Below, one piece after another: positions 15,523 to 21,976 of a stretch of 26,872 bases of DNA (the stretch's first letter is position 1; each line of letters starts with the position of its first letter). The notes under the pieces were generated by a model. That model was not told where the DNA came from and ran no database searches. It saw only the letters and a list, made by a program, of their open reading frames with translations. This DNA is from an uncultured Rhodanobacter sp. (GTDB taxonomy: Bacteria > Pseudomonadota > Gammaproteobacteria > Xanthomonadales > Rhodanobacteraceae). A program made the position numbers and the translations under genes. The DNA lies in assembly GCA_937906285.1 (NCBI GenBank), contig CALCWL010000305.1, forward strand, positions 1 to 26,872, in the 5' to 3' direction.

Positions 15523-16909
15523 GCCATCGCGCGCGCGCCGCCCGCTGTCGCTGGCGGCGCGCGCGGCGATTGCCACCGGGTTCGTGCTGGCCGGCTTCCT
15601 CGGCCTGGTCGGGCTGACCCTGTCGCAGGCGAACAAGGAGCGTGCGCTCAGCGCGCTGCACGACCGGCTGCAGAATTTCGCCATCGCATACATCACCAAT
15701 TTCGACGTGAACCGCTACGGCCGCATCCTGCCGCCGGACACCTCGCCCGACCCGAATTTCTCGCGACCGGGTTCCGGCCTCTACGCGGTGGCGATGGGCG
15801 ACAAGGACTTCCGCTGGGAATCGCCCTCCGCGATCGGCCGCGACTTCAGTTTCCTGGTGCCGCTGGAACCGGGCGCAAGCCGCTTCGTCGGCCCGATCGA
15901 CACGCGCATGGGCCGCCTCTACTACTACAGCTACGGCGTGGCCTGGGACACCGAGGCGGGCAAGTCGGTGCGCTTCACCGTGATGGTGGCGCAGACCGAG
16001 GACCAGCTCGAAGGCGGCAACATGGCCTACCGGCGCGCGCTGGTGATCTGGCTGTCGGTCCTGGGCGTGATGCTGATGGTGCTCCAGCTATTGCTGCTGC
16101 GCTGGAGCCTCACCCCGCTGCGCAAGGTGGCCAGCGACATGAGCCGGGTCGAGCGCGGCGACAGCGAGCAGCTGGACAGCCAGTACCCGCTGGAGCTGAC
16201 CGGCCTGACCGAGCGCATCAACGCCTTCATCACCAACGAGCGCGAACAGCGCACGCGCTACCGGCACACGCTGGCCGATCTCGCGCACAGCCTGAAGACC
16301 CCGCTGGCGGTGATCCGCTCGCAGCTGGAATCCACCACTGGCGACGTGCAGGCCGGGCGCAGCACGGCGGTGCTCGACCAGGTGCGCCGGATGGACGAAC
16401 TGGTCGCCTACCAGCTGGCTCGCGCAGCCACCTCGGGCCGGCAGACTTTCGCCAGCGCGGTACCGATCGCGGGCGCCGCCGAGGATCTGGTACAGGGCCT
16501 GGAGAAGGTCTACGCAGCCAAAAACGTGCTGTGCGAGTTCGACATCGAGGACGGTGCGGCGTTCTACGGCGAGCAGGGCGACCTGCTCGAACTGCTCGGC
16601 AACCTGCTGGAGAACGCCTTCAAGTGGGCCTCCCACCGCGTGCTGCTGGAGGTCAAGGCGCAGCCCGAGCACGGGCGCAAGCGGCCGGGCCTGTACGTCA
16701 GCGTGGAAGACGACGGTCCCGGCATCGCCGAGGACAAGATCGAAAAAGTCCTGCAGCGCGGCGTACGCGGCGACGAGCGCGTGCAGGGCCACGGCATCGG
16801 GTTGTCGATCGTGCAGGACATCGTGCACGCCTACCGGGGCGAACTGGTGGTCGACTGCTCACCCGAACTGGGTGGCGCGCGCTTCAGCGTGCGGCTGGCG
16901 GCGAGCTGA
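15470..16909 (+). CDS. phoQ: PhoQ-like sensor histidine kinase
   Basis: 479 aa from GTG 15470. A first membrane helix (about 32-52) and a second (about 190-210) flank a periplasmic sensor of about 135 residues. HAMP follows, then the H-box ADLAHSLKTPLAVIRSQLE with H273, whose Ala-His-Ser-Leu-Lys-Thr form is PhoQ-like. The ATPase domain has the N-box GNLLENAFKW (N378, N382), the G1 box EDDGPGIA and the G2 box GHGIGLSIV. It should autophosphorylate and drive the regulator encoded just upstream. The sensor lacks the acidic EDDDDAE-like cluster that senses divalent cations in enteric PhoQ, so the stimulus may differ. The start is uncertain: the ATG at 15519 is out of frame, and no later in-frame ATG, GTG or TTG would keep the first helix, so the overlapping GTG is the best choice. 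Confidence 0.88.
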   Translation: MDADTALPSRAPTATTNEPSRARRPLSLAARAAIATGFVLAGFLGLVGLTLSQANKERALSALHDRLQNFAIAYITNFDVNRYGRILPPDTSPDPNFSRPGSGLYAVAMGDKDFRWESPSAIGRDFSFLVPLEPGASRFVGPIDTRMGRLYYYSYGVAWDTEAGKSVRFTVMVAQTEDQLEGGNMAYRRALVIWLSVLGVMLMVLQLLLLRWSLTPLRKVASDMSRVERGDSEQLDSQYPLELTGLTERINAFITNEREQRTRYRHTLADLAHSLKTPLAVIRSQLESTTGDVQAGRSTAVLDQVRRMDELVAYQLARAATSGRQTFASAVPIAGAAEDLVQGLEKVYAAKNVLCEFDIEDGAAFYGEQGDLLELLGNLLENAFKWASHRVLLEVKAQPEHGRKRPGLYVSVEDDGPGIAEDKIEKVLQRGVRGDERVQGHGIGLSIVQDIVHAYRGELVVDCSPELGGARFSVRLAAS

Positions 16910-16937
16910 GCCGCCCGTTGGGCGCGGTTACCGAGCC

Positions 16938-17723
16938 TCAGCGACGGCAGCCGCCAGCGAGTTCCTCGCCATCGGCGGGCGAGGGGCCGTAGAACGCCTG
17001 CAGCAACTCGGCCACGGCCGGTTCGGCATCGCGCAGCAGGGTGGGCTGGGAGTAGTGCAGCTCGCTGACCACGGCGAAATACTCGCCGGCGCTTTCGGTG
17101 GCGTAGTGGTCGATCGGCAAATGGCCGGGGTCGGCGGCGACCAGGCGGTCGTAGGCACGCTGGAACTCCCCGATCCAGCGTCGCCGGGGAATCTCGCGCA
17201 ACGGCGGCACGCCGTCGGGCGGCCCGTCGAGCATGTCCAGCTTGTGCGCCATCTCGTGCACGACCACGTTGTAGCCATCCCACGGCTGTTCCAGGTCCAG
17301 CTGCACGTCGGCCAGCGACAGCACCAGCGGACCGTGCTCCCAGGCTTCGCCGATCAGGATTTCGTCGCCCTCCGTGACCACGCCGGTGTGATCGTCGTGA
17401 TGGCTGCGGCGCACCTTGAATTCGCCGGGGTAGATCAGCACGTCGCGCCAGCCGCGCAGGCTGGTGGCGCCCTGCTGCAGCGCCGGCAGGCAGGCCTGCA
17501 TGGCGATCAGCAATCGCCAGTAGTCGTCCAGTACCGCGCCGGCCAGCGCGTGGAAGCGCTTGCGCGCAAGGAAGATGCCGGCAAGCTGGCGCAATTGCAG
17601 TTGTCGCGCGGGATCCAGCCGGCGCGCCAGTGGACAGGCCGCCAACGCGCGCCGCCACAGCGGATCGGCGATCGGTGCAGGTTCAAAGTGTGCCCGCAGG
17701 GATGTCCACCAACGGCGCGGCAT
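16938..17723 (-). CDS. mtfA: MtfA-type zinc-dependent peptidase
   Basis: 261 aa, similar to E. coli MtfA. The zinc motif is VVHEMAHKLDMLDG, with H156, E157 and H160; the third ligand is probably E214 in GEYFAVVSE. LIYPGEFKV and GEAWEHGPLVLSLADV are also conserved. In E. coli MtfA is a cytosolic aminopeptidase that binds the repressor Mlc and so affects the glucose PTS; whether a Mlc partner exists here cannot be seen. Orientation is convergent with the kinase gene (28 bp between the ends). The gene begins 12 bp after the small secreted-protein gene, so both are likely transcribed from the region near 18054-18170. Confidence 0.93.
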   Translation of the reverse strand: MPRRWWTSLRAHFEPAPIADPLWRRALAACPLARRLDPARQLQLRQLAGIFLARKRFHALAGAVLDDYWRLLIAMQACLPALQQGATSLRGWRDVLIYPGEFKVRRSHHDDHTGVVTEGDEILIGEAWEHGPLVLSLADVQLDLEQPWDGYNVVVHEMAHKLDMLDGPPDGVPPLREIPRRRWIGEFQRAYDRLVAADPGHLPIDHYATESAGEYFAVVSELHYSQPTLLRDAEPAVAELLQAFYGPSPADGEELAGGCRR

Positions 17724-17735
17724 GCCGCCGAACGC

Positions 17736-18053
17736 TTACTGGATCGACCCAGGCAGCAGCGATTGCCAACCCAGATGTGGCCGGGGCGCAGGAGCCGGTG
17801 CCGGCGAGGCCGCGCCGGAACGGTCGTTGCTGCTGCGCGCGGTGCCGCTGGTGCTGCTGCTGCCGGGGCTGCTGTTGTCGCGGTTCATGCCCAGCATGTC
17901 GCCGGCGATGCCGTCTTCGCCATCGTGCGATGGTGCGCTGCTTGCGGTGCGGCTGCCGCTGTCCACGCTCTGGCTGTCGAGGCTGGCCGCTGCTGTCGCG
18001 CCGGCGAAGGCGAGGCACAGAATGCAAGCGATGATCCGATGGGTGGCGTGCAT
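17736..18053 (-). CDS. Small secreted low-complexity protein (unknown function)
   Basis: 105 aa from the start at 18053, which has GGGGAG upstream on the minus strand; the frame extends to 18152, but the signal peptide argues for 18053. MHATHRIIACILCLAFAGATAAA is a convincing Sec signal. After it come about 60 residues rich in Ser, Gly, Asp, Ala and Pro, with a Met-containing GEDGIAGDMLGMNRD segment and an Ala-Pro run, then a hydrophobic end (LGWQSLLPGSIQ) that looks like an ordered anchor. I do not recognise a named family. It is probably translated with mtfA, and it points towards the birA region, divergent from it. Exact cleavage and location are not known. Confidence 0.65.
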   Translation of the reverse strand: MHATHRIIACILCLAFAGATAAASLDSQSVDSGSRTASSAPSHDGEDGIAGDMLGMNRDNSSPGSSSTSGTARSSNDRSGAASPAPAPAPRPHLGWQSLLPGSIQ

Positions 18054-18164
18054 GGCAGCGAAACTCCCCAAGCCGCAAGCGAAGAGTCCGATCGTCGCAG
18101 AATCCGGGCGCTGCTGCCAGTGCAAGCGGGGTCCGCGCGTACCGCAGTGCAAGGTGCGGCAGGC

Positions 18165-18170
18165 TAGAAT
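18165..18170 (+). promoter_or_regulatory. Candidate -10 box of birA leader
   Basis: TAGAAT (5 of 6 to TATAAT) lies so that transcription would begin close to 18177, exactly at an ATG that opens a 20-codon reading frame. No good -35 is visible at 17-bp spacing. Confidence 0.4.
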
Positions 18171-18176
18171 GGCGCG

Positions 18177-18239
18177 ATGGTCCTTTTCTTCGCCTTTCCG
18201 CCACCTTGCGCTGCCGCTGCGGCGCGTCGGGTTCGCTGA
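18177..18239 (+). CDS. Possible 20-codon upstream reading frame of birA
   Basis: ATG 18177 begins a 20-residue frame, MVLFFAFPPPCAAAAARRVR, whose TGA (18237-18239) overlaps the birA ATG (18239) as TGATG. It begins six bases after TAGAAT, so the message might be leaderless, and birA itself has no clear Shine-Dalgarno sequence. This arrangement would let birA be translated by coupling to the short frame. Expression of the peptide is not shown by the sequence; a Pro-Pro-Pro stretch might slow ribosomes. Confidence 0.35.
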   Translation: MVLFFAFPPPCAAAAARRVR

Positions 18240-19219
18240 TGCAGTCGCTGCAATTGCTGGCCTTGCTGGCTTCCGGCGCGCCGCTTTCCGGCGCGGCGCT
18301 GGCCGAGCGCAGCGGGGTGACCCGGGCGGCGATCTGGAAGCAGGTCGAGGCGTTGCGCGCGCGAGGCGTGCCGGTGCAGTCCCGCGGCCGGGCCGGCTAT
18401 TGCCTGCCGTGGCCGCTGCAGATGCTCGATGCGCAGCGCATCCGCGCTGCCTTGCCCGTCGATGTCGCCCGCGCGCTGGGTGCGCTGGAAGTGCACGACG
18501 AGCTCGACTCGACTTCCAGCGAACTGCTGCGGCGGCTTGCCGATGCCGCGGATCTTTCCGTGGTGCTGGCCGAATCGCAGAGTGCCGGACGCGGCCGGCG
18601 TGGGCGCGACTGGCTGTCGCCGCCGGGGCTGAATGTCTATCTCTCCTGCCTGAAACGATTCGGCTCCGGCTTCGCCGCGCTGGGCGGCCTGTCGCTGGCG
18701 ATCGGCGTGATCGTGCTGCGCGCGCTGGATGAACTGGGCGTCGCCGGTGCCGGGTTGAAATGGCCGAACGATGTCCTGGCCAGCGATGGCAGCGGCAAGC
18801 TGGCGGGCATCCTGGTCGAGCTCAGCGGCGAATTCCAGGGGCCGTGTTCGGCGATCGTCGGCATCGGCCTCAACCTGCGCCTGACTCCTGCCTTGCGACG
18901 CCAGGCCGGCCAGCCGGCTGCCGACCTGGCCAGCCTGTGCGCGGGTACGCCGCCGGATCGCAACCGCGTGGCCGCGGCGCTGATCACCGCATTGGCGCAA
19001 GGCCTGGCCGAGTTCGAGCGCGAAGGCTTCCACGCCTTTGCCGCCGACTACGCGCGCCACGACCTGTTGCGCGGCCAGCCATTGCAATTGAGCGGTGCGC
19101 TCGGTACGTTCGAGGCGCTTGGCGCAGGCATCGACGCGCGTGGTGCGCTTCGGGTGCAACTGCACGACGGCAGCGAACGGCGCATCGACAGCGCCGACGT
19201 CACGGTGCGCCGCGGATGA
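18239..19219 (+). CDS. birA: Bifunctional biotin ligase / biotin operon repressor BirA
   Basis: 326 aa, full length for a BirA with a DNA-binding domain. The N-terminal winged helix (about 1-60) has LAERSGVTRAAIWKQVEALR and continues to SRGRAGYCL. The catalytic domain shows the biotinyl-AMP loop QSAGRGRRGRDW (117-123), GLKWPNDVL (about 172-180) and SGKLAGILVE. It activates biotin with ATP, transfers it to the BCCP lysine of acetyl-CoA carboxylase and, with the wHTH, can repress biotin genes. The start is the ATG at 18239; a TTG frame extends to 18206 without family support. The end overlaps coaX as ATGA (19216-19219), so the two genes are coupled, a common arrangement. Confidence 0.94.
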   Translation: MQSLQLLALLASGAPLSGAALAERSGVTRAAIWKQVEALRARGVPVQSRGRAGYCLPWPLQMLDAQRIRAALPVDVARALGALEVHDELDSTSSELLRRLADAADLSVVLAESQSAGRGRRGRDWLSPPGLNVYLSCLKRFGSGFAALGGLSLAIGVIVLRALDELGVAGAGLKWPNDVLASDGSGKLAGILVELSGEFQGPCSAIVGIGLNLRLTPALRRQAGQPAADLASLCAGTPPDRNRVAAALITALAQGLAEFEREGFHAFAADYARHDLLRGQPLQLSGALGTFEALGAGIDARGALRVQLHDGSERRIDSADVTVRRG

Positions 19220-19977
19220 GACTGCTGCTGGATCTGGGCAATTCCCGCCTGAAGTGGGCGCTGCAGGGGCCGGCGCCGGCATGGCTGGCGCAGGGCGTGC
19301 TGGAGTGGCGCGAGGATCTGGCCACGCTGGCGGGTGCGGCCTGGGCGGGCTTTCCGCGATCGACCCGGGTGGTCGGCGCGTCGGTGGTCGACGACGCACG
19401 CGAGCAGCGCGTCGCGGCCGTCGTGCGGCAGGCGTTCGGCAGCGCGCCCGAATGGCTGCGTACCCCGGCCAGCGCCTGCGGCGTGCGCAATGCGTATGCC
19501 GAACCTCAGCGCTTGGGCGTGGATCGCTTCCTCGCCATGGTCGCCGCCCATGCCAGTCATCGCGCACCGTGCGTGCTCGCCAGCGCCGGCACCGCGCTGG
19601 TGGTCGATGCGCTGACCGCCGATGGCCGGCACCTCGGCGGGTTGATCGCGCCGGGCGTGCAGCTAATGCAGCGCTCACTGCTGGACGCGACCGCGCAGGT
19701 GCGTCCGCAACGGCCTGGCGACATCCTGCAACTGGCCGACAACACCGCCGATGCGGTGACCTCCGGTTGCTGGCAGGCGGCCGCCGCATTGATCGAGCGC
19801 TTCCACGCGCACATGCGCCCGCGCCTGGGTGGCGAACCGACGCTGATCCTCGACGGCGGCGACGCGCCGCGGCTGGCACCGCTGCTCTCGCTGCCGGTGC
19901 AGGCCGGCCAGGACAGCGTGCTGCGTGGCCTGGCAGTGTGGGCGGATGCGCACATGGCGACGCCGGCCAGCCACTAG
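19216..19977 (+). CDS. coaX: Type III pantothenate kinase
   Basis: 253 aa, family length. It phosphorylates pantothenate, the first step of coenzyme A synthesis, and unlike CoaA is not inhibited by CoA. The ASKHA phosphate loop is DLGNSRLKW (6-14). LGVDRFLAM (100-108) contains the Gly-Val-Asp-Arg motif; SAGTALVVDAL (123-133) is the second phosphate motif, and GGLIAPGVQLM follows. The start is fixed by the ATGA overlap with birA. The stop codon TAG (19975-19977) is also part of a TAGAAT box for the next gene. Confidence 0.93.
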   Translation: MRLLLDLGNSRLKWALQGPAPAWLAQGVLEWREDLATLAGAAWAGFPRSTRVVGASVVDDAREQRVAAVVRQAFGSAPEWLRTPASACGVRNAYAEPQRLGVDRFLAMVAAHASHRAPCVLASAGTALVVDALTADGRHLGGLIAPGVQLMQRSLLDATAQVRPQRPGDILQLADNTADAVTSGCWQAAAALIERFHAHMRPRLGGEPTLILDGGDAPRLAPLLSLPVQAGQDSVLRGLAVWADAHMATPASH

Positions 19978-19980
19978 AAT
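19975..19980 (+). promoter_or_regulatory. Candidate -10 box of the SPOR-domain gene
   Basis: TAGAAT overlaps the coaX stop and lies 29 bp before the ATG at 20010. It has the same core as the boxes before birA and tRNA-Thr, but no clear -35 is visible. The gene could equally be read from the birA-coaX transcript. Confidence 0.3.
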
Positions 19981-20009
19981 GGTCGGCCGGCGACCTTGAT
20001 GGGGGTTCG

Positions 20010-20669
20010 ATGTTCCTGCGTCTGCTGTTTGTCCTGTTGAGCGCGCTGAATATCGCGGTCGGAGCCTGGTTGCTGCTGGGCCAGCCCTACCGGCACGTCG
20101 GCGATGCCACCGATCCGGGCGTGGCGCCATTGCAACTGTTGTCCGAACTGCCCGCGGCGGAAGGCACGATCGCCATGCCCGAAGCGCCGGCCGCGGCCGT
20201 GGATGCCTCGCAAGGCTTCCGCTGCATGGCACTGGGACCGTTCGACACGCCGCAGGACCTGCGCAGCGCGCGCCTGGCGCTGGATGGGCACGTCGCGCGC
20301 ATGCGCTCGCGCCAGCAACAGGCCACCCAGCCCAGCGCGTGGTGGGTCTACCTGCCCGCCGTCGCCAGCCGCGCGCAGGCGCTGCAGGAAGCCCGCCAGC
20401 TCACCGCGAAGAACATCAACGACTATTTCGTGGTCGGCTCCGGCGACCAGGCCAACACCGTGTCGCTCGGCCTGTTCCGCGACCCGGCCAATGCACGCAA
20501 GCGCCTGAACCAGGTGGTGGCCGCCGGCTTTCCGGCGCGCATGAGCGAGCGCAGCGAAAGCGTCCCCGAATACTGGCTCGATCTCGCCATCGCCGCCGCC
20601 CAACCCTTCGACTGGCGCCAGTATCTGGGCGCCAGCGACCTCGACACGCACGACATCCGCTGCTTCTGA
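20010..20669 (+). CDS. SPOR-domain membrane-anchored protein
   Basis: 219 aa. The first about 20 residues (MFLRLLFVLLSALNIAVGAW) form one membrane anchor; the rest is presumed periplasmic. A SPOR-like unit of about 75 residues near 110-190 contains AWWVYLPAVASRAQALQEAR, NDYFVVGSG and VSLGLFRDPANARKR, the alternating strand-helix-strand pattern with the final VAAGFPARM. SPOR domains bind denuded glycans of septal peptidoglycan, so the protein may take part in division or wall remodelling. It follows coaX by 32 bp with GGGGG before the ATG. An ATG at 19999 is out of frame. No partner enzyme is seen in the window, and the gene context (birA-coaX-SPOR-tRNA-Thr) is one I know from Xanthomonadales. 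Confidence 0.83.
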   Translation: MFLRLLFVLLSALNIAVGAWLLLGQPYRHVGDATDPGVAPLQLLSELPAAEGTIAMPEAPAAAVDASQGFRCMALGPFDTPQDLRSARLALDGHVARMRSRQQQATQPSAWWVYLPAVASRAQALQEARQLTAKNINDYFVVGSGDQANTVSLGLFRDPANARKRLNQVVAAGFPARMSERSESVPEYWLDLAIAAAQPFDWRQYLGASDLDTHDIRCF

Positions 20670-20690
20670 GCGTGCGCGCCAACCCACTGC

Positions 20691-20696
20691 TAGAAT
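20691..20696 (+). promoter_or_regulatory. -10 box of tRNA-Thr
   Basis: TAGAAT followed by CCCCCGCTTGC leads to the tRNA 5' end at 20708, leaving a short 5' leader of a few bases. No strong -35 is visible. Confidence 0.5.
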
Positions 20697-20707
20697 CCCC
20701 CGCTTGC

Positions 20708-20783
20708 GCCGGCATAGCTCAGTTGGTAGAGCAGCTGATTTGTAATCAGCAGGTCCCGGGTTCGATTCCTGGTGCCGGCACCA
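20708..20783 (+). tRNA. tRNA-Thr (anticodon UGU)
   Basis: 76 bases including an encoded CCA (20781-20783). Acceptor arms GCCGGCA and TGCCGGC pair, the D arm is GCTCAGTTGGTAGAGC, the anticodon stem is GCTGA/TCAGC with loop TTTGTAA (anticodon TGT), and the T arm is CCGGG-TTCGATT-CCTGG, where one pair is a G-T wobble. The discriminator base is A. It reads ACA and, by wobble, other Thr codons. It lies 38 bp after the SPOR-domain gene. Confidence 0.97.
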
Positions 20784-20800
20784 CCCGCCTGCATGGCTTC

Positions 20801-20819
20801 CGCCGCGCTACCCGCGGCG
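20801..20819 (+). terminator. Hairpin after tRNA-Thr, possible terminator
   Basis: CGCCGCG and CGCGGCG pair perfectly over 7 bp with a five-base loop (CTACC), 17 bp after the tRNA. There is no T-run behind it, so it might only be an RNA 3'-end structure. A palindrome CGGCGCGCCG follows. Confidence 0.3.
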
Positions 20820-20950
20820 CGGCGCGCCGAATTCCCACGGCGACTGTAGGCCTGCACTGACAGACCCTGCACCAAGCCTCGACGCATCCTTGGCGAGCTG
20901 CGGTGCGCTCCTGCGCGCATCGGTCTCTTTCTCCGGCCGAGGGTTCGCCC

Positions 20951-21193
20951 ATGAGCGTGGTCCTGACCATCAAGGAAAGCCGCCATGGCCTGTGGCGTAT
21001 CTGCAGCGGCCAGGACGTCCTGTTCGATCGCCTGCGTTTTGCCCATGCGATCCGTCTGGGCCGCGGCTTGGCGCGGGAGGAACACGCCAGTTCCGGTACC
21101 GCCGCCCGGGTGGAGATGATCTGCAACGATTTCAGCATCCCGCTGGTGCAGTACGCCGAGGAACGCCACTCCTCGATGACCGCCGCGTCCTGA
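20951..21193 (+). CDS. Small conserved-looking hypothetical protein (80 aa)
   Basis: 80 aa from ATG 20951, with GAGG nine bases upstream; the frame extends to 20903 but the start there is less likely. The N-terminal part (VVLTIKESRHGLWRICSGQDVLFDRL) looks like two beta strands, then a helix (RFAHAIRLGRGLAREEH) and a final mixed segment. The strand-Trp-strand-then-helix order recalls DUF2188 or similar small folds, but I cannot name it. No signal peptide and no membrane segment. A hairpin ends 47 bp after the stop. Codon use is like its neighbours, so it is probably a real gene. Confidence 0.55.
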   Translation: MSVVLTIKESRHGLWRICSGQDVLFDRLRFAHAIRLGRGLAREEHASSGTAARVEMICNDFSIPLVQYAEERHSSMTAAS

Positions 21194-21218
21194 TCCCGAA
21201 GCCGGGCGGTACGTTGCG

Positions 21219-21240
21219 GCGCGGCGTGCGTGCGCCGCGC
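21219..21240 (+). terminator. Hairpin with weak T-run, candidate terminator
   Basis: GCGCGGCG and CGCCGCGC pair perfectly over 8 bp with loop TGCGTG, followed by AATTTGTT. It sits 26 bp after the 80-aa gene, so it could end that transcript before the next small gene starts. Confidence 0.45.
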
Positions 21241-21244
21241 AATT

Positions 21245-21253
21245 TGTTACGAT
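21245..21253 (+). promoter_or_regulatory. Candidate extended -10 of the 66-aa gene
   Basis: TGTTACGAT has the TGn extension and a 4 of 6 -10 core (TACGAT). It predicts a start near 21260, just at the base of the leader hairpin. Confidence 0.3.
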
Positions 21254-21261
21254 CACGTCAA

Positions 21262-21281
21262 CGGCTACGCAGGGGTAGCCG
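21262..21281 (+). promoter_or_regulatory. Leader hairpin touching the ribosome binding site of the 66-aa gene
   Basis: CGGCTAC pairs with GTAGCCG over 7 bp with loop GCAGGG. The strong GGGAG Shine-Dalgarno (21281-21285) starts at the last stem base, so the hairpin could stabilise the message or control access to it. Confidence 0.35.
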
Positions 21282-21293
21282 GGAGTGATCGAC

Positions 21294-21494
21294 ATGCAAA
21301 CACCGTATGTGCAACCCGCCCTCCGGCGCGGCTTGCAGCTGTTTGCAGGGATGCTGTGGGGGAAGGCGGCCAAACCAGCCACCGCGGGCGCGACAGTGCG
21401 TCCGGCGGGTGATCTGGTGACGTGGCGGGCTGGCGCGCGATCGCGCCGCGAGGATGAACTCGAACGCAGGCGCGACGCCGCACCTTCGCCTTGA
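21294..21494 (+). CDS. Small hypothetical protein (66 aa)
   Basis: 66 aa from ATG 21294, chosen because GGGAG (21281-21285) stands eight bases before it; a GTG 9 bp upstream is in frame. N-terminal part MQTPYVQPALRRGLQLFAG is amphipathic, followed by a short hydrophobic stretch (LFAGMLWGK), then Ala/Thr/Arg-rich residues and a charged end (ARSRREDELERRRDA). It is not recognised. Support is the good ribosome binding site, the upstream promoter-like sequence and the terminator before it; coding quality by eye is weaker than for other genes. Confidence 0.4.
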   Translation: MQTPYVQPALRRGLQLFAGMLWGKAAKPATAGATVRPAGDLVTWRAGARSRREDELERRRDAAPSP

Positions 21495-21563
21495 CGGCGT
21501 GCTGACTCGCTTGCTGGCTCGTCGTTCCGGCGAAGTCGCCCTGTCTTCCGCAGCCGATCCGTG

Positions 21564-21584
21564 CTTGACGCCCACAGCGTCAAG
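21564..21584. repeat. Perfect 8-bp inverted repeat (operator-like)
   Basis: CTTGACGC-CCACA-GCGTCAAG. The symmetry and five-base centre would suit a dimeric regulator, but it lies about 245 bp before the TAGACT box and 393 bp before the arginase start, so no target promoter is clear. A simple RNA hairpin is equally possible. Confidence 0.4.
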
Positions 21585-21808
21585 GCACAGGCGGGGCACC
21601 GCGTGGCCGGCCTCGACACGTCCTCTGCTCCTCTCGTCTGCCCGGCGAAGGCCCAGATCGCCCGTTTGTGATGCGACGCCGCCGCGAGGGCCACGGCTTC
21701 GCCATGGCAGTGCACGGGTGGCGGTGTTCGTTGTCGCCGCGAGCCACCGCCCCGTCAGTGCGTGATCGACCGCGGGCACGCGTAATCGGCCCCCGCGGCA
21801 TGATCCGT

Positions 21809-21814
21809 TAGACT
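21809..21814 (+). promoter_or_regulatory. Weak candidate -10 for arginase
   Basis: TAGACT matches TATAAT at 4 of 6. No -35 is visible. It would give a leader of about 155 bases before arginase. Confidence 0.2.
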
Positions 21815-21976
21815 TGCACCAAGCGCGGCAGTCATCACCGCGCATGCATTCCTGCGTCCACGACCGCGCATCCTGTTGCGCGAGGTTCCGGCAAAGCGCC
21901 ATGGACGCCGCATGATCCACCGTGCCGGTGCATCGCTTCAGCGCGCGTGCCGGACTCCACCGCAGGCAAGAACTTC

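Larger units (their letters stand above)
21495..21976. other. Gene-poor stretch before arginase
   Basis: About 480 bp without a convincing gene. It holds a perfect inverted repeat (CTTGACGC, centre CCACA, GCGTCAAG) at 21564-21584, an imperfect hairpin around 21693-21711 (GCCACGG / CCATGGC), a TAGACT box at 21809-21814 and a 23-codon frame at 21844-21915. Longer frames on either strand are arginine- and proline-rich and look like chance GC-rich frames. I see no transposase, no tRNA fragment and no repeat array. Confidence 0.5.

Noticed and set aside
16554..18167. 537-aa plus-strand frame over kinase end, mtfA and the small secreted gene
   Set aside because: It overlaps three genes with good motifs and has no own motif.
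20690..21715. 341-aa minus-strand frame over tRNA-Thr
   Set aside because: It would read through the tRNA gene antisense, with Arg/Ala/Ser composition and no motif.
21495..21976. Integrase, IS remnant or attachment site after tRNA-Thr
   Set aside because: No transposase or integrase motif, no terminal repeats and no second copy of the tRNA 3' end could be found by eye.
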